A stretch of DNA of 64,000 nucleotides from contig NZ_JBBHLB010000015.1 of assembly GCF_037572415.1 (NCBI RefSeq), positions 21,089-85,088 on the forward strand, given 5' to 3'. Below, in pieces: positions 1 through 8,483 of the stretch. This DNA comes from Flavonifractor porci. Lineage in GTDB: Bacteria; Bacillota; Clostridia; Oscillospirales; Oscillospiraceae. The position numbers and the translations under genes were made by a program. The notes beneath the pieces were generated by a model. The model had not been told where the DNA came from and did no database searches. It saw only the letters and a program-made list of their open reading frames with translations. Position 1 is the first letter of the stretch; each line of letters opens with the position of its first letter.

Positions 1-2
1 AC

Positions 3-89
3 CCGGTCTATATCATTCTGCCCGTCTCCTCTCTGGTGGGCTTTGTGGTATGCAAGCTGACCGCCGGCCCTTCCATCGAGAAGAACTGA
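3..89 (+). CDS. C-terminal end of a membrane transporter (partial)
   Basis: Only the last 28 codons are in the window, open to the left edge and ending at TGA 87-89. The peptide starts with a hydrophobic stretch (VYIILPVSSLVGFVV) and ends with a short polar tail (AGPSIEKN), which fits the last membrane helix and cytoplasmic tail of a multi-pass transporter. It is followed 53 bases later by a dipeptidase and an AtuA pair, so it may be the uptake component of that operon. The family cannot be named from this fragment. Confidence 0.5.
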   Translation, partial: PVYIILPVSSLVGFVVCKLTAGPSIEKN

Positions 90-142
90 TCCGTCCCGCT
101 CTATCACGAAACCGCTGAGTTGTAAAGAAAGGATTGTCACCT

Positions 143-1585
143 ATGAAATATGTACTCGATCATACCGGCAAGCCCTACGCCAAGCTGTTTGAAGATATTT
201 CCGCCATTCCCCGGGGCAGCTTCAAGGAAGAGAAGATCGCCGACTTTGTGTGTAACTTCGCCAAGGACCTGGGCCTGGAGTATACCCGGGACAGCGCCAA
301 CAATGTGGTGGTGCGCAAGCCCGCCACCCCCGGATACGAGGACCACGAGGTGGTCATGCTCCAGGGCCACATGGACATGATCTGGAACAAGCGCCCGGGC
401 AGCACCTTTGACTTTGAAAACGAAGGTCTCAAGCTGAAGGTCACCGACGACGGCTTCCTGATGGCGGAGGAGACCACCTGCGGCTCCGACGACGGCGTGG
501 CCGTGGCCTATATGCTGGCCATTCTCCAGGACAAGACCCTGGAGCACCCGGAGCTGGAATGCGTCTTTACCACCGCGGAGGAGCCCGGCCTGTACGGTGT
601 GCAGAAGTTCGACTGCTCCCAGCTGAAGGCCCGTAAGTATGTCAGCATGGACGGCAACCTGGAGGGCACCAGCCTGCTCATCGCCGCCGGCGCCGCCAAC
701 GCCCGCTTCACCAAGCGCTTCCAGCGGGAGGCGCTGGAGGGAGCCACGGAGCTGTCCATCCGGGTCCACGGCCTGACCGGCGCTCACGTTCAGTTCCAGG
801 AGCGGCAGCTGGCCAACGCCATCAAGACGGCGGTCCGCATTGTCTACTACATCCGCAAAGAGGTGCCCTGCCGCCTGGTGAGCCTGGACGGCGGCAGCGT
901 GACCACCATTCCGGTGGACTGCACCGCCCGCATTGCCCTGGCTCCCGAGCATATGGCCAAGGCGGAAGAGATCGCCCGCCGGGTGCTGGATGAGGTCAGG
1001 TTCGAGCACAAGGAAAGCGACCCCAACATGACCCTCACCCTGAGCCAGCAGGCCCACAGCGCCCCCGCCATGCCGGAGGAGGTCACGGACAAGGTAATCA
1101 CCCTGCTCCATCTGCTCCCCGCCGGTCTGGTGGACACCAGCCTGGTGTTCCCCGGCCTGCCCATCTCCTCCTTCAGCCTGGAGACCATCGAAACCAGCGA
1201 CGACTCCATCACCTGGTTCTACCGGCCCACCAGCGCCATCACCTCCAAGATGCTGGATATGGACGAGCAGAGCCGGCTGCTGGCCCAGCTCTTCGATGTG
1301 GAATATGAGGTGGAAAACTACTTCTACGGCCACAATGTGGAGGCCAACACCCCCTTCTACAACGTGTTCGATGAGGTGTGGTTTGAGCAGAACGGCGAAC
1401 ACATCCGCCCCATCGGCGCCCACTACGGCAACGAGATCGGCTTCTTCCTGCGCAATATGCCCTGGCTGGATATGATCCTGCTGGTGGCCACCCATTATCA
1501 GGCCCATACCCCCGACGAGAAGCTGGATCTGGCCTCGTTTGACCGCTGCTATCGCTGCCTGGTGGAGATTCTGCGGCGGGTCTGA
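143..1585 (+). CDS. pepD: Aminoacyl-histidine dipeptidase (PepD-like, peptidase M20C)
   Basis: A 480-residue cytosolic zinc dipeptidase, the usual length for PepD (non-specific Xaa-His/beta-Ala-His dipeptidase). Metal-site motifs of the M20 family are visible: HMDMIW near residue 79, the SDDG stretch near residue 119 (usually ADNG) and TTAEEPG near residue 150 (the EE is the catalytic/metal pair, with A replacing the common D). A C-terminal HYGNEIGF...THYQAHTPDE block completes the site. ATG 143 was chosen over an in-frame TTG at 134 because AAAGAAAGGA lies 10 bases upstream of the ATG but touches the TTG. It is the first complete gene of a likely operon with the AtuA pair. Physiological substrate is not determined. 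Confidence 0.85.
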   Translation: MKYVLDHTGKPYAKLFEDISAIPRGSFKEEKIADFVCNFAKDLGLEYTRDSANNVVVRKPATPGYEDHEVVMLQGHMDMIWNKRPGSTFDFENEGLKLKVTDDGFLMAEETTCGSDDGVAVAYMLAILQDKTLEHPELECVFTTAEEPGLYGVQKFDCSQLKARKYVSMDGNLEGTSLLIAAGAANARFTKRFQREALEGATELSIRVHGLTGAHVQFQERQLANAIKTAVRIVYYIRKEVPCRLVSLDGGSVTTIPVDCTARIALAPEHMAKAEEIARRVLDEVRFEHKESDPNMTLTLSQQAHSAPAMPEEVTDKVITLLHLLPAGLVDTSLVFPGLPISSFSLETIETSDDSITWFYRPTSAITSKMLDMDEQSRLLAQLFDVEYEVENYFYGHNVEANTPFYNVFDEVWFEQNGEHIRPIGAHYGNEIGFFLRNMPWLDMILLVATHYQAHTPDEKLDLASFDRCYRCLVEILRRV

Positions 1586-1642
1586 TCCCACCGTCTGTCC
1601 CCCATTTTGACGCGATTTTGCAGCAGGTAAGGAGCAATTACT

Positions 1643-2989
1643 ATGAAAAGCATCCGCATTGGCAGCGGCGCCGGCTATGCCGGCGACCGGCTGGAGCCCT
1701 CTCTGGAGCTGATCGAGAAGGGCAATCTGGACTACATCAGCTATGAATGCCTGGCCGAGCGCACCATCGCCATCGGCCAGCAGGCCAAGCTGAAGGACCC
1801 CTCCAAGGGCTACAACAGCCTGTTGGAGCACCGCATGGAGAAGGCCCTTCCCCTGTGCTGGAAGCACAAGGTCAAGCTCATCACCAACATGGGCGCGGCC
1901 AACCCCCAGGCCGCCGCTCAGAAGTGCGTGGAGATCGCCCGCAAGCACGGTCTCACCGGCATGAAGATCGCCTGCGTCACCGGCGACGACCTGCTGCCCG
2001 TGATCGACAAGTACATGGACGCCGAGGTGTGGGAGAATCACAAGCCCCTGAAGGAGCTGCCCGGCGAGATCGTCTCCGCCAACGCCTACATGGGGGTGGA
2101 GGGCATCCTGAAGGCCCTGGACATGGGGGCCGATGTGGTGATCACCGGCCGTGTGGCCGACCCCGCCATCTTCATGGCCCCCATGATCCACGAGTTCGGC
2201 TGGTCCCTGGACGACTGGGACAGGCTGGGCAAGGGCACCATCATGGGCCACCTGCTGGAGTGCGGCGGCCAGGTCACCGGCGGCTACTTTGCCGAGCCCG
2301 GCAAGAAGGACGTGCCCGGCCTGGGCCACCTGGGCTTCCCCATCATCGAGGCCTGTGAGGACGGCTCCTTCTTCGTTACCAAGGTGCCTGAGGCCGGCGG
2401 CATGGTCACCGTGGAGACCTGCTCCGAGCAGATCTGCTACGAGATCCACGACCCGGAGAACTACCTGACCCCCGACGTGGTGGCAGACTGCAAGCTCATC
2501 ACGTTCACCGAGATCGGCAAGGACATGGTGCGGGTGGAGGGCGTCACCGGCAAGCCCCGCACCGACACCTTCAAGTGCTCCATCGGCTACAAGGACTGCT
2601 TCATCGGCGACGGTGAGATCAGCTACGGCGGCCCCGGCTGCGCGGCCCGGGGCAAGCTGGCTCTGGAGATCCTGAAGGAGCGGCTGGAGCTGGTGGCTCC
2701 CAACGTGTTTGAGGAGCTGAAATTCGACCTCATCGGCTGCAACAGCCTGTACTGGAATCCCGATCACCAGTACAACCAGGAGCCCAGCGAGGTGCGGGTC
2801 CGGGTGGCCGGCCGTGCCAAGACAAAGGCGGAAGCCGACCTCATCGGCAACGAGGTGGAGGCTTTGTACACCAACGGTCCCGCCGGCGGCTGCGGCGCCG
2901 TGAAGCACACCCGGGACATCGTGTCTGTGGCTTCCATTCTGGTGAGCCGCCACGACGTCAAGCCCCAGGCCCAGCTGTTCGAGGTCTGA
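1643..2989 (+). CDS. AtuA-type acyclic terpene utilization family protein (DUF1446)
   Basis: A 448-residue protein whose opening IRIGSGAGYAGDR and following LDYISYECLAERTIAI match the conserved start of the AtuA/DUF1446 family. In Pseudomonas AtuA belongs to the citronellol/geraniol degradation locus, but its reaction is not established. Family members in fermentative Firmicutes occur outside terpene loci, so the family name should not be read as a function. Here the C-terminal AtuA-like domain is encoded by the next gene, 26 bases downstream, so this is a split version. GGTAAGGAGC upstream provides the ribosome site. Context (transporter end, dipeptidase) suggests catabolism of a small organic acid or peptide-like compound; that is inference. 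Confidence 0.75.
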   Translation: MKSIRIGSGAGYAGDRLEPSLELIEKGNLDYISYECLAERTIAIGQQAKLKDPSKGYNSLLEHRMEKALPLCWKHKVKLITNMGAANPQAAAQKCVEIARKHGLTGMKIACVTGDDLLPVIDKYMDAEVWENHKPLKELPGEIVSANAYMGVEGILKALDMGADVVITGRVADPAIFMAPMIHEFGWSLDDWDRLGKGTIMGHLLECGGQVTGGYFAEPGKKDVPGLGHLGFPIIEACEDGSFFVTKVPEAGGMVTVETCSEQICYEIHDPENYLTPDVVADCKLITFTEIGKDMVRVEGVTGKPRTDTFKCSIGYKDCFIGDGEISYGGPGCAARGKLALEILKERLELVAPNVFEELKFDLIGCNSLYWNPDHQYNQEPSEVRVRVAGRAKTKAEADLIGNEVEALYTNGPAGGCGAVKHTRDIVSVASILVSRHDVKPQAQLFEV

Positions 2990-3015
2990 GTCCAACAGAA
3001 AGGAAGCACTGCGCC

Positions 3016-3315
3016 ATGAAACTCTGGGATATCGCACATTCCCGTACCGGCGACAAGGGCAACATCTCCAATATCTCCCTCATCGCCTACGACCCCAAGG
3101 ACTACGACCTGCTCAAGGAGAAAGTCACCGCCGAGAAGGTGAAGGAGCACTTCAAGGGCATGGTCCAGGGCGAGGTGGTCCGCTATGAGCTGCCCAACAT
3201 CCACGCCCTCAACTTCGTGCTGTACGCCGCCCTGGGCGGCGGCGTCACCCGCTCTCTGTCCATTGATATGCACGGCAAGGGCCTGTCCTCCTATCTGCTG
3301 GATATGGAGATCTGA
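3016..3315 (+). CDS. AtuA-like ferredoxin-fold domain protein
   Basis: A 99-residue protein beginning MKLWDIAHSRTGDKGNISN, the hallmark of the domain that forms the C-terminus of longer AtuA proteins. The SRTGDKGN core (residues 9-16) is intact. It follows the DUF1446 gene by 26 bases with AGAAAGGAAG as its ribosome site, and a strong terminator follows 33 bases after the stop. The two proteins very likely form a complex equivalent to a full-length AtuA. The catalytic role is unknown. Confidence 0.75.
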   Translation: MKLWDIAHSRTGDKGNISNISLIAYDPKDYDLLKEKVTAEKVKEHFKGMVQGEVVRYELPNIHALNFVLYAALGGGVTRSLSIDMHGKGLSSYLLDMEI

Positions 3316-3348
3316 CCCCTCCCCGTTTTCCCCCCTCCCCATCACAAA

Positions 3349-3395
3349 ACATGAGCTGGGCGCGGCAAAATTGCCGCGCCCAGCTCATGTTTGTT
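3349..3395. terminator. Bidirectional terminator between convergent genes
   Basis: A 20-bp perfect inverted repeat (3349-3368 and 3371-3390) with a two-base loop is followed by TTGTTT on the plus strand and flanked by AAAAC on the other side. It ends both the dipeptidase/AtuA operon and the minus-strand sel/GNAT unit. Confidence 0.85.
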
Positions 3396-3399
3396 TCGG

Positions 3400-3675
3400 T
3401 TACTCCGCCAGCAGATCCCGCTGGTCCGGGTGGCTCTCAAACCACTTGACCGCATAGGAGCAGGTGGCCACCGCCTTCATGTCCCGGCCGCGGATCTGGT
3501 CCACGGCCCCCTGCACCAGCTGGCCCGCCACCCCCTGGCCCCGAAGGGAGCCATCCACAAAGGTGTGGTCAATGTTGGCCACGCCGGGCCGGTCCTCCGG
3601 GAAGGTGATCTCGGCGATCAGCTTGCCCTCCTCATTTTCGGCCCACAGCCGGCCGGGCTTGCTCTGAAATTCCAT
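3400..3675 (-). CDS. GNAT-like N-acetyltransferase (YjdJ type)
   Basis: A 91-residue single-domain protein of the small GNAT (COG2388/YjdJ) type. The family signature is visible: strand-rich N-terminus, DHTFVDGSLRGQGVAGQLV (acetyl-CoA-binding RGQGVA loop near residue 45), then a C-terminal CSYAVKWFESHP. These proteins are short compared with classical GNATs and their acceptors are mostly unknown. ATG 3675 follows a good AAAGGAGGAAG site; the upstream extension of the frame runs through tRNA-Sec and is not coding. It sits directly downstream of tRNA-Sec on the same strand. Confidence 0.7.
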   Translation of the reverse strand: MEFQSKPGRLWAENEEGKLIAEITFPEDRPGVANIDHTFVDGSLRGQGVAGQLVQGAVDQIRGRDMKAVATCSYAVKWFESHPDQRDLLAE

Positions 3676-3701
3676 GGGGCTTCCTCCTTTTATTTTGATA
3701 G

Positions 3702-3797
3702 TGGCGAGGGCGGGTGCGAATCGAACACACCAGGACGGGAACGCCGTCCTCAACGGTTTTGAAGACCGCGGGGCTCACCAGATACCCTTCCGCCCCC
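3702..3797 (-). tRNA. selC: tRNA-Sec (anticodon TCA)
   Basis: Folding the minus strand by eye gives an 8-bp acceptor helix (5' GGGGGCGG with 3' CCGCCCTC, one G-U pair), a TTCGATT T-loop on a 5-bp stem and a long variable arm. The anticodon loop CTTCAAA places TCA at 3760-3762. Discriminator G and an encoded CCA end at 3702. The long acceptor, long variable arm and UCA anticodon are specific to selenocysteine tRNA. It lies 13 bases after selB, giving a selA-selB-selC cluster that decodes in-frame UGA as selenocysteine. Confidence 0.95.
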
Positions 3798-3810
3798 ATA
3801 TGGCGGGGAG

Positions 3811-5346
3811 TTACACAAATCTCCGACCCTCCCCGATTTTTCGGGTGATTCTCACCCGGTCCCAGTATTCCAGCAGCAGCAAAGCATACTTCCGGGAGAT
3901 CCCCAGTTCATCCCTGGCCTGAGCCAGGGTGAACATTCCTGTGCCGAACCGGGCTTTCATCCTGTTTTGCGCCTCCAGGCATTTCTCCCCCCAGGCCCGC
4001 ACCTTGGGGGACAGCGGGGTGAGCACACCCCGGTCGGCCAGGGTCCGGCCCACCCGGCGGCAGGCCGCCTCCCGGCCGGGGAAGGACCGCTCCACCTCCT
4101 CGTTGGCGGGGGGCTCCAGTCCAGCCGCCCGGTAAATCTGGCATAGTTTTTTCTCCAGCGCCGGGTCGCTTTCTGGTGCTGGGGGCGGCGGCGCTTCTCT
4201 GACCGGTTCCGCCGGGCGGGGCAATTCCTTCCCCGCCGCCAGGGCGGCCAGCCGGGTCAGCCGGGCATGGTCCAGCCGCCCCTTGGCGGGCGGCTCCAGG
4301 TCCAGAACCACCCCGCCCCCCACGGTGACCACCGGGGAGAAGAAGCGCACCACGAACCGGTCCCCCCGCAGAGCGGCCAGAGGCTGGTCCAGCCGCAGCT
4401 GGGCAAAGCCCTCCTCCCCCGGCTCCAGTCTGTCCCGGCCCAGCAGGATGCACCGGCACAGGATGGCTCGTCCGCCGTGGTGGAGATGAAGGGTGGAATT
4501 ATTTTTAATGGAGTAGGGGGCCTGAGGCAGTACCTTCAGGGCCACATCCAGCCGCTGGGTGAGGGTAAGCCTGTCCGCCGGTGCCAGGGTGTCCCCACGG
4601 GATACCTCCCCCCGGTCCACTCCCGCCAGATTGACCGCCGCCCGGCTGCCGGGGGTCAGCTCCTCCTGGTCGGTACCGTGGCTCTGGAGACCCCGCACCC
4701 GGGCAATTTTATCCCCCGGCCAGAGGCGCACCCTGTCCCCCCGACGGAGGAAGCCGCCGGTGAGAGTGCCGGTGACCACGGTGCCGCTGCCCGCCACCGA
4801 AAAGACCCGGTCTACATGGAGGCGATAGTCTCCTCCGCACTCCAGAGGGGGCGTCTCTTCCACCAACTTTGCCAAAGCTTTCTTCAATTTCTCAAGCCCC
4901 TCCCCCGTCACCGCCGAGGTAGGGATGATGGATGCGCTCTCCAGGAAGGTGCCTTTCACCAGGGCGCGTACCTGCTCCTCCACCCCCGGTTTGATGCCCA
5001 GATCAGCCCGGGTGAGGGCGATGACTCCCCCCTGTAGGCCCAGCAGGGACAGGATGGCCAGATGCTCCCGGGTCTGGGGCATGGGTCCCTGGTCGGCGGC
5101 GATGGCCAGCACCACCAGATCCATACCGGCGCAGCCGGAGAGCATGGTGGGCACAAACTTTTCATGGCCGGGCACATCCACGATGCTCACCATCTGCCCC
5201 CCCGGCAGGGTCAGGGGGGCGAAGCCCAGCTCGATGGTGAGGCCCCGGCGGCGCTCCTCCGCCAGCCGGTCGGTGTCCACTCCAGTGAGGGCCTTCACCA
5301 GGGCGGTCTTGCCGTGGTCCACATGGCCCGCGGTACCCAGGATCAT
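3811..5346 (-). CDS. selB: Selenocysteine-specific elongation factor SelB (short form)
   Basis: A 511-residue GTPase that delivers Sec-tRNA to UGA codons marked by a SECIS hairpin. The EF-Tu-like G domain has GHVDHGKT (G1), DVPGHEKF (G3) and TRADL (G4, usually TKxD), followed by beta-barrel domains. The C-terminal end carries the last winged helix (LGISRKYALLLLEYWDRVRITRK), the SECIS-contacting region. Typical SelB is about 610-640 residues with four winged helices, so about one to two of these domains are missing or condensed here. The ATG at 5346 overlaps the selA stop as ATGA, indicating translational coupling. selD is not in the window. Confidence 0.92.
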   Translation of the reverse strand: MILGTAGHVDHGKTALVKALTGVDTDRLAEERRRGLTIELGFAPLTLPGGQMVSIVDVPGHEKFVPTMLSGCAGMDLVVLAIAADQGPMPQTREHLAILSLLGLQGGVIALTRADLGIKPGVEEQVRALVKGTFLESASIIPTSAVTGEGLEKLKKALAKLVEETPPLECGGDYRLHVDRVFSVAGSGTVVTGTLTGGFLRRGDRVRLWPGDKIARVRGLQSHGTDQEELTPGSRAAVNLAGVDRGEVSRGDTLAPADRLTLTQRLDVALKVLPQAPYSIKNNSTLHLHHGGRAILCRCILLGRDRLEPGEEGFAQLRLDQPLAALRGDRFVVRFFSPVVTVGGGVVLDLEPPAKGRLDHARLTRLAALAAGKELPRPAEPVREAPPPPAPESDPALEKKLCQIYRAAGLEPPANEEVERSFPGREAACRRVGRTLADRGVLTPLSPKVRAWGEKCLEAQNRMKARFGTGMFTLAQARDELGISRKYALLLLEYWDRVRITRKIGEGRRFV

Positions 5347-6692
5347 GGCCGTTCTCCTTTCCACGCCCCCAAGGCATCCCGGATGATGTTTTCCTCCTCC
5401 GACAGCAGGGTACGCACGTCCAGCAGCAGTTTCCCTTTATGGATACGGCCCAAAATGGGGGTAGACCACCCCCGGAGGAAAGCCTCCAGCTCCTCCGCCG
5501 GCTCCAGCGCCACCGCCCAGGAGGGCAGCTCCTCCCCGGGCATGGTGCCGCCCCCCGCCTCTCCGGCGGTCTCCACCGCCTCACAGGGGCAGAAGGGGAA
5601 GATCAGGGCGGCCAGTCCCTCCGCCCTTCGCCGCAGGTCCTGGGGCTTGGCCTCCAGCATGGCCCGGGCAGGGACAGGCACCCCGTCCCGCCAGTCCAGC
5701 AGGGTTGCCTCCAGGGCCGCCAGGGACAGCTTGTCCAGCCGCAGGGCACGGGCCAGGGGATCGGTTTTCAGCCGCCGGATGGTCTCTCCCCTGCCCACCA
5801 GGATACCGGCCTGGGGCCCGCCCAGCAGCTTGTCCCCGGAGAAGCATACCACGTCGACAACCGCTGTCCACTTCGCCACAGTGGGGTAGTCCTGAGGCCA
5901 GGGGCCGGGGCCCAACGCCCCGCTGCCCAGGTCGCACAGCAGGGGGACCTGATATCGGGTGGCCAGGGCGGCCAGTTCCTCCACCTCCACGCTCTGGGTG
6001 AAGCCCACCACTCTGAAGTTGCTTGGGTGGACCTTCAGCAGGGCCTGGGCCTCCCCGCTCTTCAAAACGGCTTCATAGTCGGACAGCCGGGTCTTGTTGG
6101 TAGCCCCCACCTCCACCAGCCGGGCGCCGCTGCGGGCCATCACGTCGGGTACCCGGAAGGAACCGCCGATCTCCACCAGCTCTCCCCGGGAGATGGCCAC
6201 TCCCATGCCGGGGGTGAGGGCGGACAGCATGAGCAGCACCGCCGCCGCGTTATTGTTCACCGCAAAGGCCCCCTCCGCCCCGGTGAGCTCCTTTAGCAGC
6301 TCCTCCACCCGGCCGGTGCGGCTGCCCCGCTTGCCTGCGTCCAGGTCGTACTCCAGGTTGGAGTAACCCTCCGCCGCCTGGGCCACCGCCTCCGCCGCCC
6401 GGCGGCTGAGGGGCGCACGGCCCAGATTGGTGTGGAGGGCAACGCCGGTGGCGTTGACCACCCGGCGCAGGCCGGGCCGGGCCAGTTCCTCGGCCGCCTG
6501 ACGGGCCTGCTGGGCCAGGATGTGCAGCTCGGGCACCTGAGTCCCTCCCGCCCGTAGGGTATGGCGCAGCTGGTCCAGCACCCGGTTTGCCCCCGCCTTC
6601 TGGGCGGAGCGGGGCAGGCCGCTGCCCGCCAGGGCCGGGCTGGCCAGCAATGCGTCCATCCGGGGCAGTACTGACAGGTCTGATTGGCCCAC
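5343..6692 (-). CDS. selA: L-seryl-tRNA(Sec) selenium transferase
   Basis: A 449-residue PLP enzyme that converts Ser-tRNA(Sec) to Sec-tRNA(Sec) using selenophosphate. The PLP-lysine motif CFSGDKLLGGPQAGI lies near residue 285, and upstream blocks VVNATGVALHTNLGRAPL and YSNLEYDLDAGKRGSR are diagnostic of SelA. The length is typical. ATAAGGAGGTGACG precedes the ATG. The gene overlaps selB by four bases and heads the selA-selB-selC unit; an extended -10 promoter lies about 30 bases upstream. Confidence 0.95.
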   Translation of the reverse strand: MGQSDLSVLPRMDALLASPALAGSGLPRSAQKAGANRVLDQLRHTLRAGGTQVPELHILAQQARQAAEELARPGLRRVVNATGVALHTNLGRAPLSRRAAEAVAQAAEGYSNLEYDLDAGKRGSRTGRVEELLKELTGAEGAFAVNNNAAAVLLMLSALTPGMGVAISRGELVEIGGSFRVPDVMARSGARLVEVGATNKTRLSDYEAVLKSGEAQALLKVHPSNFRVVGFTQSVEVEELAALATRYQVPLLCDLGSGALGPGPWPQDYPTVAKWTAVVDVVCFSGDKLLGGPQAGILVGRGETIRRLKTDPLARALRLDKLSLAALEATLLDWRDGVPVPARAMLEAKPQDLRRRAEGLAALIFPFCPCEAVETAGEAGGGTMPGEELPSWAVALEPAEELEAFLRGWSTPILGRIHKGKLLLDVRTLLSEEENIIRDALGAWKGERP

Positions 6693-6723
6693 AACGTCAC
6701 CTCCTTATCACGACAGTTGCTTG

Positions 6724-6732
6724 CAGTATACC
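6724..6732 (-). promoter_or_regulatory. Extended -10 promoter of selA
   Basis: On the minus strand TGGTATACT forms an extended -10 (TG-N-TATACT), about 30 bases before the selA start. No good -35 is seen at 17 bases, which is normal for extended -10 promoters. Confidence 0.5.
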
Positions 6733-6816
6733 ACAGTTTTCCTCGTTCAGGCACATAAACTTTTTGGTTTTCAGAAACAGGGGCAAAAATATGTATAAGA
6801 CAAGGGAACATTCTAA

Positions 6817-6846
6817 TTGACAGGTTACTTACCCTGCGGTTATCAT
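6817..6846 (+). promoter_or_regulatory. Sigma-A promoter of the hydrogenase gene
   Basis: A perfect -35 TTGACA (6817-6822) and -10 TATCAT (6841-6846) are separated by 18 bases, about 50 bases before the hydrogenase start. Confidence 0.6.
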
Positions 6847-6896
6847 GCTGTTAGTGAAATTGGAAGAGGAAAGATGATTGGAAGGAGTGTTATCCA

Positions 6897-8333
6897 ATGC
6901 GCGTATTTGAAACCAGCGTACAGGAGCTTAAGCACGAGGTGCTGCGTTCCGTGGCCCGGCTGGCCTGGAATGACGATCTTCAGACCGGCATTCTGGACAT
7001 CCCCGAGGAACTGATTCCCGGCCCTGAGGCCAAGATGCGCTGTTGTATTTATAAGGAACGGGCCATCATTTCCCAGCGTGTGAAGGTGGCCATGGGCGGC
7101 GACAAGACCAACCCCAACCTGGTGGAGGTACTGGACATCGCCTGCGACGAGTGCCCCGTCACCGAGATCTCCGTGGGTCCCTCCTGCCGGGGCTGTATCG
7201 CCACCCGCTGTATCCACACCTGTCCCAAGGACGCCATCACCATTGTGGATCACAAGGCCCAGATCGACCACAAGAAGTGCATCACCTGCGGCAAGTGTAT
7301 TACCGCCTGCCCCTACGGCGCCATTGAAAAGAAGACCCGTCCCTGTGAGCGGGGCTGTAAGGCTGGCGCCATCTCCATGGGCGAGGACAAGAAGGCCTTT
7401 ATCGATCCCGCCAAGTGTACCTCCTGCGGCGCCTGCATCTACCAGTGCCCCTTCGGCGCCATTATGGACAAGTCTTTCATCGTGGACGCCATCCAGATGC
7501 TCCAGGGTGCAGAAAAGTGGGGCTTCAACGTCTATGCCGCCGTGGCTCCCTCTATCGCCGGTCAGTTTGCCCCCGCCGATCTGGGCCAGGTGGTCACCGG
7601 TCTGAAGATGCTGGGTTTCCACGACGTGATCGAGGTTGCCCTGGGCGCCGACATGACCGCCAAGACCGAGGCCGGTGAGCTGGAGGAGAAGGGAATGCTG
7701 GCCTCCTCCTGCTGCCCCGCCTTTGTGGACTATGTGGAAAAGAACTTCCCCGACCAGGCTCACCTGATCTCCGAGACTCCCTCTCCCATGATTATGGCCG
7801 CCCGGCACATCAAGCGGAAGGACCCCTCCGCCAAGGTCATCTTCATCGGGCCCTGTGTGGCCAAGAAGATGGAGGTCAAGCTGGGCAAGACCATGCGGGC
7901 GGTGGACAGCGCCCTCACCTTCGAGGAACTGTACGCCATGTTTGAGTCCCGGAACATCGACGTATCCAAGCTGGACGACACCGAGCTGGACCAGGCCAGT
8001 GGTTTTGGCCGTTCCTTCGCCCACAGCGGCGGCGTGTCCGCCGCCGTGGTCCAGGCTCTGAAGGAGCGGGGCAGCTCCTTCCAAGCCAAAGCCATGCCCT
8101 GCAGCGGCTTTGAGGCCTGCAAGCTGGCCTTCCTGAAGGTCGCCAAGGGCATCGGCGACTTTAACTTCATTGAGGGCATGGCCTGCGAAGGCGGCTGTGT
8201 CCAGGGCCCTGCTCAGCTCATCCGCTCCCCCAGAAACCAGGGCGACGTGGACCGCCACGCCAAGCAGGCCGAGGGCCGCACCATTGAGGGTGCCATCTCC
8301 GACGCGGAGAAGAACGACTCTGCTGACGAGTAA
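6897..8333 (+). CDS. Monomeric [FeFe]-hydrogenase (group B-like)
   Basis: A 478-residue iron-sulfur hydrogenase. The N-terminal third has cysteine motifs for [4Fe-4S] clusters (CDECP, CRGC, CITCGKCITACP and CTSCGACIYQCP at about residues 80-185). The H-cluster domain has all three signatures: SSCCPAF (near 269), GPCVAKK (near 318) and MACEGGC (near 427). PCVAKK, in place of PCxxKxxE, points to the group B/monomeric class of anaerobes rather than to the bifurcating enzymes. Hydrogen evolution or sensing is the likely role but has little direct support for this class. It stands alone between its own promoter and terminator; maturases HydEFG are not in the window. Confidence 0.85.
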   Translation: MRVFETSVQELKHEVLRSVARLAWNDDLQTGILDIPEELIPGPEAKMRCCIYKERAIISQRVKVAMGGDKTNPNLVEVLDIACDECPVTEISVGPSCRGCIATRCIHTCPKDAITIVDHKAQIDHKKCITCGKCITACPYGAIEKKTRPCERGCKAGAISMGEDKKAFIDPAKCTSCGACIYQCPFGAIMDKSFIVDAIQMLQGAEKWGFNVYAAVAPSIAGQFAPADLGQVVTGLKMLGFHDVIEVALGADMTAKTEAGELEEKGMLASSCCPAFVDYVEKNFPDQAHLISETPSPMIMAARHIKRKDPSAKVIFIGPCVAKKMEVKLGKTMRAVDSALTFEELYAMFESRNIDVSKLDDTELDQASGFGRSFAHSGGVSAAVVQALKERGSSFQAKAMPCSGFEACKLAFLKVAKGIGDFNFIEGMACEGGCVQGPAQLIRSPRNQGDVDRHAKQAEGRTIEGAISDAEKNDSADE

Positions 8334-8345
8334 TATTCAAACACG

Positions 8346-8388
8346 CTCCGGCGGACCGGACCTGCGGGTCGGTCCGCCGGAGTTTTTT
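8346..8388 (+). terminator. Terminator of the hydrogenase gene
   Basis: A 12-bp perfect stem (8346-8357 with 8371-8382) followed by six T residues, starting 13 bases after the stop. Confidence 0.9.
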
Positions 8389-8483
8389 GCTGTTTCCAAA
8401 TGAAACCATGGCCTCGACTGCATAGGCAAAAGAAACCTGCGGATACTAAAAGGCGTAACCAAAACCGCAGGAGGAGAAGCGAC

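Noticed and set aside
137..3037. A 966-codon minus-strand open frame opposite pepD and the AtuA gene
   Set aside because: It is antisense to three well-supported genes, has no recognisable domain and has His/Gly/Leu-rich composition typical of the reverse frame of GC-rich coding DNA.
3676..3753. N-terminal extension of the GNAT-like protein
   Set aside because: The extension overlaps tRNA-Sec and lacks a ribosome site; ATG 3675 has a good one.
6843..8258. A 471-codon minus-strand frame opposite the hydrogenase gene
   Set aside because: Shadow of a gene with intact H-cluster motifs; no ribosome site and low-complexity composition.
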